The notes below the pieces were generated by a model. That model ran no database searches. It was given only the letters and a program-made list of their open reading frames with translations, and had not been told where the DNA came from. This document shows, in pieces, positions 57,301 to 64,000 of a stretch of 64,000 bases of DNA. This stretch comes from Hypomyces perniciosus (taxonomy: Eukaryota; Ascomycota; Sordariomycetes; Hypocreales; Hypocreaceae). The DNA is taken from assembly GCA_008477525.1 (NCBI GenBank), contig SPDT01000002.1, forward strand, positions 1,364,001 through 1,428,000, given 5' to 3'. The stretch's first letter is position 1. Each line of letters begins with the position of its first letter. Made by a program: the position numbers and the translations under genes.

Positions 57301-58500
57301 ATATAGTCGCTTTTTCTTAATTAGCTTTTTTATTTAAAGTAATAATAGCTTTTTATTAGTTTATTTATCTACTTTATTAATTATTTAAATATATTTTTAT
57401 CTTTTATTAGTTATAGGGTTAATAAAAAGAGTTTAATTAAATAATTCTTTAATTAAACTAGCCTAATTATATTTATTTAAAGGTTTTTTTAAAAATATTA
57501 TTTAACTAGGTTTATACAAACTCTTTTAATACCTTTTATTTATATATTATCCCTTTTATTAGCAATTATTTAATCTTTACCTGCAAGGTATATAATATTT
57601 ATTATTAATCCCTTTATAGGAATTATATTTAACCTTTATAGTGCCTAAATCTTAAATATCTCTTTATACTTTATTTCTTTATAGATAATATTAATAAATT
57701 TAGTTTTATAAAGCTTTAATTCTTAGTTAAAAAAGCTAAGTTTAATCCTTTTTATAAGCGATAAGCTTAATAAAACTTTATTTTAAGCTCTATATAATTC
57801 TACCTAAAGTATTAGTATTTTTTATATATAAGTCCTAACAGTTATAATAGCTATAATAAATTAAGCTAGGACTAAGGTTCTCTGCAGGCTTACTTAAGCT
57901 ATTTTTACTGTTAGGTTATATATTATAAACCTATAGGCTTTATTATAGGTTAACTTAATACAGTTTTAAAGAAAATACCTTTCATTTATATAATATTAAT
58001 AATATTTAATATTAATAACTGCCTTTAAGTAATTAATAAAGAAAATATTTAATATATTATTATATAAAGGGTCTATTATATTAATATTATTAATAGTAAT
58101 TAATAAAATAAAGGGTCTTTATTTAAGTATATTGCTGCTAATAGTAATATAATAGTATTCTTTTTCTTTAAAGTTAATTGCCTTTTCCTTTTTTTAAAGG
58201 AGTTAAATCGCTAGTTTATTAAAATTTTCAGATAAAGTATTTATTTAATCTTTAAGCTGCGAAGTTATAGCTAGTTCTGCAGGCTTAGGCTATTATTCTT
58301 TTTATTTTCTCGCCTTTAAACTTAACTTTAACTTCAATAAATCCAATAAGTCCCTAATCCTAAATAGCACTTTATTAAACTCTTAAAAATAGGCTTTTTA
58401 AATATTAAGCTCTACTAATATTTTATTATAGAAAAGTATCTAAACTTTAATATATACTAGATGCTTAAAATTATTAATTTCCTTAATCCCTTTAAAAGCT
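51309..58500 (-). mobile_element. RIP-degraded minus-strand Ty3/gypsy-type element (limits uncertain)
   Basis: Reverse-strand translation of about 55500-55050 gives an RT in conserved order despite stops: a KLIFPSIKKDSSL-like start, LNKV and IKDTFIPSSID, then the core TPLG-like region, and the active-site box as FIND at about 55150-55133 (FLDD with one RIP change). Nothing else in this 7-kb block is open. The left part should carry RNase H and integrase and the right part gag. Boundaries were not found: the 42683-51303 element is inserted at its left and another LTR element abuts it at about 58.5 kb. Confidence 0.65.
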
Positions 58501-58509
58501 ATTACTAGC

Positions 58510-59256
58510 TATTATAGTATATAGAACAGCAGGTAAAGGTAATATCTTTATTATACCTTAAATAAGGTAAGAAGCTATAAGAATATAGTTTAAAGCTATA
58601 GGATTAGGTTATTATATAAGGATATTGTTAAAAAGGAGGGCTAAAAAGCAAGGATTTCTGTGTAATTGGGTAACCTTCCTATTCTGGCTAGACCCGGAAT
58701 TAGGCCCGACGCTAGGACCGAGTTCCGGAGGAACTTCGGTGTAAGTCAGGAAATTTCTGTTATCCTCAACGATAACAATTGAGCTAGGATCAGCTACCCC
58801 GCCTACCCTAGACTCAATACAATGGGCATAATGGCCATTGTGAAAAATCTGACCAAAATGGTTTCCCGTTTGTATGGCCGTGAGTCGATTTGACCGATTT
58901 TACATACAAATGAATTTTGCGGAAAATAGGAATGCGGCCACAAACCCAATTCTGCCACCGCACACCTATTATTAGGTCGGAGGACTATTGTAGAAGACAA
59001 AGCTATTGTTCATACAATCACTTCTACACCAGCCGCACATCACTAGATATTCTATAGCTTTCTAGCTATTAGTTCAGTTACAATTCAATTGTTTATCCAT
59101 TGTTAACCCAACTAGACTCTCAGTCGTTTCCTCATTGCTGCGTTGGGTGCACCTTCCTAGAAGCTGCACTTAAATGAGGTTCAGTATAACCTTGTTATTT
59201 CAACAGATATATATAATACTAATAAGTAATTAAAGGGCAGGTTTAGTGCTATAACA
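58510..59256 (-). repeat. 3' LTR of degraded copy 2, split by a solo LTR (left limit approximate)
   Basis: About 58510-58620 plus 59211-59256 match the LTR at 4916-5086. On the minus strand it starts TGTTATAGCACTAAACC. It is preceded on that strand by a purine tract with eight G residues (59259-59272), which fixes this as the 3' end of a minus-strand element. Confidence 0.7.
58626..59205 (-). repeat. Solo LTR, 580-bp family, TSD GATAT
   Basis: Read on the minus strand it runs TGTTGAAATAAC to CCTTTTTAACA, with GATAT on both sides (58621-58625 and 59206-59210). It is the inverted counterpart of 23981-24561 and is inserted in the LTR of the element to its right. The open frame on the minus strand at 58803-59000 is LTR sequence, matching the one in the first copy. 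Confidence 0.94.
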
Positions 59257-62200
59257 GTACCCCCCCCTTTTAAACTCTATTTGCCTTTAAATAGTTATTC
59301 TAAGGCTATATATATTTTAATCCTTTTATTATATTAATTTTATTATAAGCAGCTACTGTATTATAGGTCTAGCTAATTGGTTATTTTCCTTTTCTTAACC
59401 TAGGCAGGCAGGCTAGGCTTATTAAGGTTTTTTATATAGTATTTTAATAGGGTAGCGTTTTATCTTATTAAGTTTTTTATAGGTTACTAGCCTAATATAT
59501 AGTGTTTTTAGGCTATATAATAATATAGGCTATCTTTATTATAGCAGTTAAAGATTTTATTAAATTCTTATTTTTCTATTACTTTATATATTTCATTATC
59601 TCTTTTAAAGATTTATCTTTATTTATTTTTATTCTTTTATTTATTAATAATATTTTATCCTAGTAAATATATTTGTTAGCCTGCTTTATTAACTGCTAAT
59701 AGTTTAAAAAAAGAGTTATAAAATATAGGGAAAATATAAATATAGTTAAAGAGTTTAAGTTAGTAAACCTAAAAGTACATATTAAAGATTTTATATAGGC
59801 TTATTTATTTCTTATCTCTTTTTTTTATTAAATAGTTTATTTTAAAGTATTTAGTTTTTAATTATACCTTTTTCTTAACTGTAAATTAATATAAATCCTT
59901 TTTATTATATTAACTGCAGCTTTATATTAAGCGATTAATTATACTGTAAAGGCTTTTAATTAGTTTAAGATTTATTAAAAATATTCAACTATAGTATTTA
60001 CTTTATAGAAACTCCTCTATTTAATAATAAATAGGTTTAATAGGTAAAGGTTTAAAGGCTTAACTTTTAGGCGTAAATAAAAACGATAATTTATAAAAAA
60101 TAGTAAAATTCCTATTATTTTAAATAAACTTTATAAATAGTAATTAATTTATTTAATTATTTTAATAAAAACTTATAAACTGCTTAAAATACTGCTTTAC
60201 TTTTATATTTAATTATTTAATTTAGCTATTAGTCTTTAAATTATAAATTAAACAATATTTAAAATAAATATTAAGTAATTAAAATAACTATTTTTAAAAT
60301 TTAAATATAAATTAAATACTTTAGTTTAATATAATTGTTTTTAAGGCTTTATATAAAGTATCAATATATAAAATAAAAGTATTAGTAAATTTTTTAGTAT
60401 TAAGTATATAGGTAGCAATAAAATAATATATTTTTATTAAACAGTATATTATTATAAAAATATTGTTATAGACTAAACGTTATTAATTATAGTTAAATAA
60501 TAATATAATATAATTTATTAAGATATTACTGTAAATTTAAAATAATACTAGTAAAAATTTTAAAAATATTAAAAAAGTAAATTTATTTAACTTTATTTAA
60601 AAGTATAAGTTATAACCTTTAATAAAGTATTAATATTAATTAATATTTACAGCTATTAATATAGATATTTAAAAACGTTTAATATTTTTATGTATTTTAA
60701 GTATCCTTTTAGTTTAAACGAATATATTTAATATATAATTTATATTTTTATTTTATTTATTAATAAAAAGACAAGTTATTTTTAATAATATATTTAATTA
60801 CTATAAATTTAAAAGTTTTATATTACTGCCTTTAAGTTACTTTAAATACTTTTAAGCTATTATTAAATAGTTAAGTTTTAAAGCGCTTATATTATAATAT
60901 TTATTATATTTAATATTTTATAGGCTTTATTAATTATTTTATTAATTAATATCTTTAAATCTAAAATTATAGTATTAGTTATTATAGTAAATAGGTTTTT
61001 ATTATTTATATTTTTTATAATATTAATATAAAGATAAAGATTAAATTAACTTTTTAAAAGTAACGTTTTTTCTTTTCTTTTAATTAATTATTATTTTAAT
61101 TTAACTTTACTGGAATATTTTAAAACCTTTTATTTAATATACTTAACTTTACTACTTTTAATTTAAATTAATCAATAATCTAAAAGTTATATTAAGATAA
61201 GAATTTAAAGTAGCAGATTTATTTTTAATTTAATGCTTTAATAGTTATAAAGTATTTTAGGTTTTTATAGTTTATAATAATTTTAAATTTATTTTTTATA
61301 CTTTAAAGCTTAAAGCGCTATTTCTTTAATAATTTGATAATAACTAGTAATTTTTTATTATAGATTTTATAATTATATTAACAGGTAAATATTTTAATAA
61401 AAGTATATTATTAATTGCGGAATATTATTTTTATTATATTAAAAAAATATTACTAGATATTTTATTTAAAGTATTTATTTTTAAAACTATTTCTTTATTA
61501 TAGTTAAAAAAAGTAAAGATTAAAGCAGTGATAAATTATATTTTAAAATAATTAAATGCAGTAATATAAAATTCTATTTAATTTTATAATATATTTTTTA
61601 AAAGGCTATTTAACGGTTTATAGATATTAAAGAAGTCTTTAATAAACTGGTAATAAAAGTTTATAAAGCTTAAAAAGTATGAAAGTTTATAAAGGTTTAA
61701 GGGTCTTTTTTAACTTATAATTATAACTACTTTTTTAAAGTTTATTTTAATACTATTATTTATAATAATTAAGTTAAAGTAATTTATTTTTATTATTTTA
61801 AATATATATTTTTTAATATTAATTTAAAGACTTATATTAATTCATTTATTTATAACTTTTTATATATAGTATTAATATTCTTTTTATATAATTAAATAAA
61901 TTAAAATATTATTAAAATAAACTATATAAATTTTATTAAATAAATAATATAAAGTATAGTTAATATAATATTAAAAAGAGGCTAAAGTATTATAAAGATT
62001 CAAAAGTATTATAAAGGTTTTAAATAGCTTAAATTAAATTATAAATACTATCTTTTATGTATATTTTTTTGCGATTATAAGTTTATTAAAGGCAGTTATT
62101 ATATTTAGTTTAATATAAAATCTAATATTATATAAAGTATTTAATATTTTTTAGATTAGCAGTAATAAATAGTAATTTTTTATAGTAATATTATTAAAGC

Positions 62201-64000
62201 TTTAATAGTTTTAATAAATATAAATACTTTTTCTAGGTTTTATAGTAAAAAGTAGGGGGGCAGTATATTTTACTTTAAATTTTGTAATAAATCTTTTAAT
62301 AAATTCTTTAACTAAATTTTTATTTGTCTTTTTTTATAACTTAAAGTTTATTTAATAATATTAAGCAGTTATTTTAATATAATAGTTTTTTTTTAATAAA
62401 AGTTTAATTTTATAGTTTTATAATCTTTTAAAGGAAAGTTTATTTATTAGGTATAAAAGGAAGTTAATAATTTTATTTTATAGTTAATTAAAAGGTTTTT
62501 TTTAAATATTATTTTTTATTAATTTTAACTTTACTTTTATAAATTTATTAATATTAAACTTTAATATCCCTTAAATGTATTTTTTGCTAATAGTATAAAG
62601 TATTAACTTTAAAGGTTTACTTAAAATATTAATATTATATAAAATAGTTATTAAACTAAAAATTATTAATGCAATATAAGTTTAAAGGTAATAATTTATT
62701 AAATAATATTATAAATTAAACGTAACTATTAATATAGGCTAATTAATATTAAAATGATATTACTATAGCTATAATATTTTAAATATAAAAGGGTTTTAAT
62801 TTAAAAAATTAATAATAAAAAATATATATAGTTTTTTATATTCCTTGATTTTTATATTTAAAATTATATAATTAGTAAACTATACTACTACTTTATAATT
62901 AGTTAAAATAAAGTTTTTTAATTTAAGCAGTTATATTATTAAGATTCAGGACTTTTTAAGAATATACTAGTCTATAAAGCCTTATATTAAACAGCTACTA
63001 TTAATAAAGGTTAATATAATTACTAGTAAATATATAAAGAATAATATAATATTAATAAATAATAATTTACTATTTATAGTATTTAGAATTAATAGTTTAT
63101 TATTAATAATAATCTATTATATTTATAAAGGTATTAGGTTTATAGGCTATTGTGATATTTTATTACACTTTTTAATATAATATTATTAAAAAGTTATTCT
63201 TTTCTTTACCTTTTTATATTAAAGGTTATATTTTTATAAGCAAGTATATTACTAAAGGTAATTAATCCTTTAATAAAGTTAATTTTATTAATATAGTATA
63301 GGAATAGGTTTTTATAGTATAATAGGTTTCTTTAGGCTAAGAAGTATTAATACTGCAGGAATTAAGGAATAAAAATTTATAGTACTAATATACCTTTTTT
63401 TTAATTAAAGGTATATACTTTACTTTAAAGCGCTATAATACTATTACTTGAATATATTCTATATTTTAAAAAGCTACTATTATATCCTTATAAAGTTTAA
63501 GGTTTTATAGTATTAGCTTTTTACTTTTCTATATAGTTATTAACTATATATTAACTGCTATAATAGTAATATAGGTTATAGAGTTATTAATATTTTTTAT
63601 ATTATAAAGTAAAAGATATAGTATTTAACTATATAAAATTATTTATATTTCTTTATTTTAAAGGGTTTAATTTATTTTAAAGTAAAGTTTATTAAAGAGT
63701 ATAAGTACTATTTAACTTTTTAAATTTATAATTGCTTTTAAATTTAATATAATAAGCCTGCTTTTTAAAATTATTATATACTTTTTAATTAAAAGTTTTT
63801 TAAATAAATTAATTATCTTTATTTATAGGCTTATTACTTTTATTAATAAAAGCAGCAGTTATTTTTTTAAATACTTTAAAGTAAAAGGCATTAACTTTTT
63901 AAATATTAATTTTATTAATTTAAGCTGCTAGTTTATAAAAGTTAATAATAAAATTTTAAAATAATTTATTTACTATATAATAGGTATTTAACTTTTAAAT
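59257..64000 (-). mobile_element. RIP-degraded LTR retrotransposon, internal region (copy 2, partial)
   Basis: Colinear with 1-4500 over its whole length and equally TpA-saturated. Relative to copy 1 it has an extra segment at about 61255-61790 and lacks the TIR element. No open frame remains. It continues beyond the right edge. Family assignment rests on the LTR and polypurine tract at its left end and weak pol-like translation on the minus strand. Confidence 0.62.

Overview
This window looks like a filamentous ascomycete chromosome (Pezizomycotina; possibly Sordariomycetes, but the rank is a guess). The evidence is two short introns with CTGAC branch sites, CT-rich leaders, LTR retrotransposons, a fungal Tc1-type transposase and, above all, the imprint of repeat-induced point mutation (RIP): long TpA-saturated blocks in which transposon reading frames survive only as stop-riddled shadows. 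About 52 kb of the 64 kb is transposon-derived, and roughly 10 kb (about 26.8-37.0 kb) is a gene-bearing island of normal composition.

Left block, 1-26.8 kb. At 1-5086 lies the end of a RIP-degraded minus-strand LTR element carrying a 636-bp terminal-inverted-repeat element. Two solo LTRs with perfect 5-bp target duplications follow. At 6913-14065 is a RIP-degraded plus-strand chromovirus with recognisable RT, integrase and chromodomain, and with an extra lysine/glutamate-rich reading frame between pol and the 3' LTR. At 14434-25864 is a nested structure. A RIP-degraded plus-strand Ty3/gypsy copy is interrupted by an intact minus-strand copy of the same family (16799-22218, 5420 bp, gag and pol open, LTRs identical by eye) and by a solo LTR (23981-24561). 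Removing both insertions leaves an old copy of exactly 5420 bp, so it changed by substitution only.

Gene island, 26.8-37.0 kb. It holds an aldehyde dehydrogenase gene (one intron), a small 8-cysteine secreted protein gene, a second secreted cysteine-rich protein gene (one intron), a frameshifted RecQ-type helicase pseudogene of the telomere-linked kind, a solo LTR, and an ankyrin-repeat gene whose 3' end abuts a RIP-degraded Ty1/copia remnant. Secreted-protein genes beside AT-rich transposon blocks and a telomere-linked-type helicase suggest a fast-evolving, possibly subtelomeric, compartment. That is inference.

Right block, 37-64 kb. It contains copia debris, then a RIP-degraded plus-strand chromovirus (42683-51303, TSD GGTAT) that holds a Tc1/mariner element (44099-45605, transposase with one internal stop) and a solo LTR (49736-50133). 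Next is a minus-strand RIP-degraded element with a readable RT (about 55.1-55.5 kb), then a second copy of the element that opens the window, its 3' LTR split by another solo LTR (58626-59205).

The most interesting signal is that two different LTR families carry, directly after the 5' LTR, an 11-nt sequence complementary to an 11-mer inside their own LTR, about 40 nt downstream of a TATA box. This is the geometry of Tf1-type self-primed reverse transcription. In the RIP-damaged family the two mismatches are both RIP-type transitions. No CRISPR array, rRNA or tRNA gene was found.
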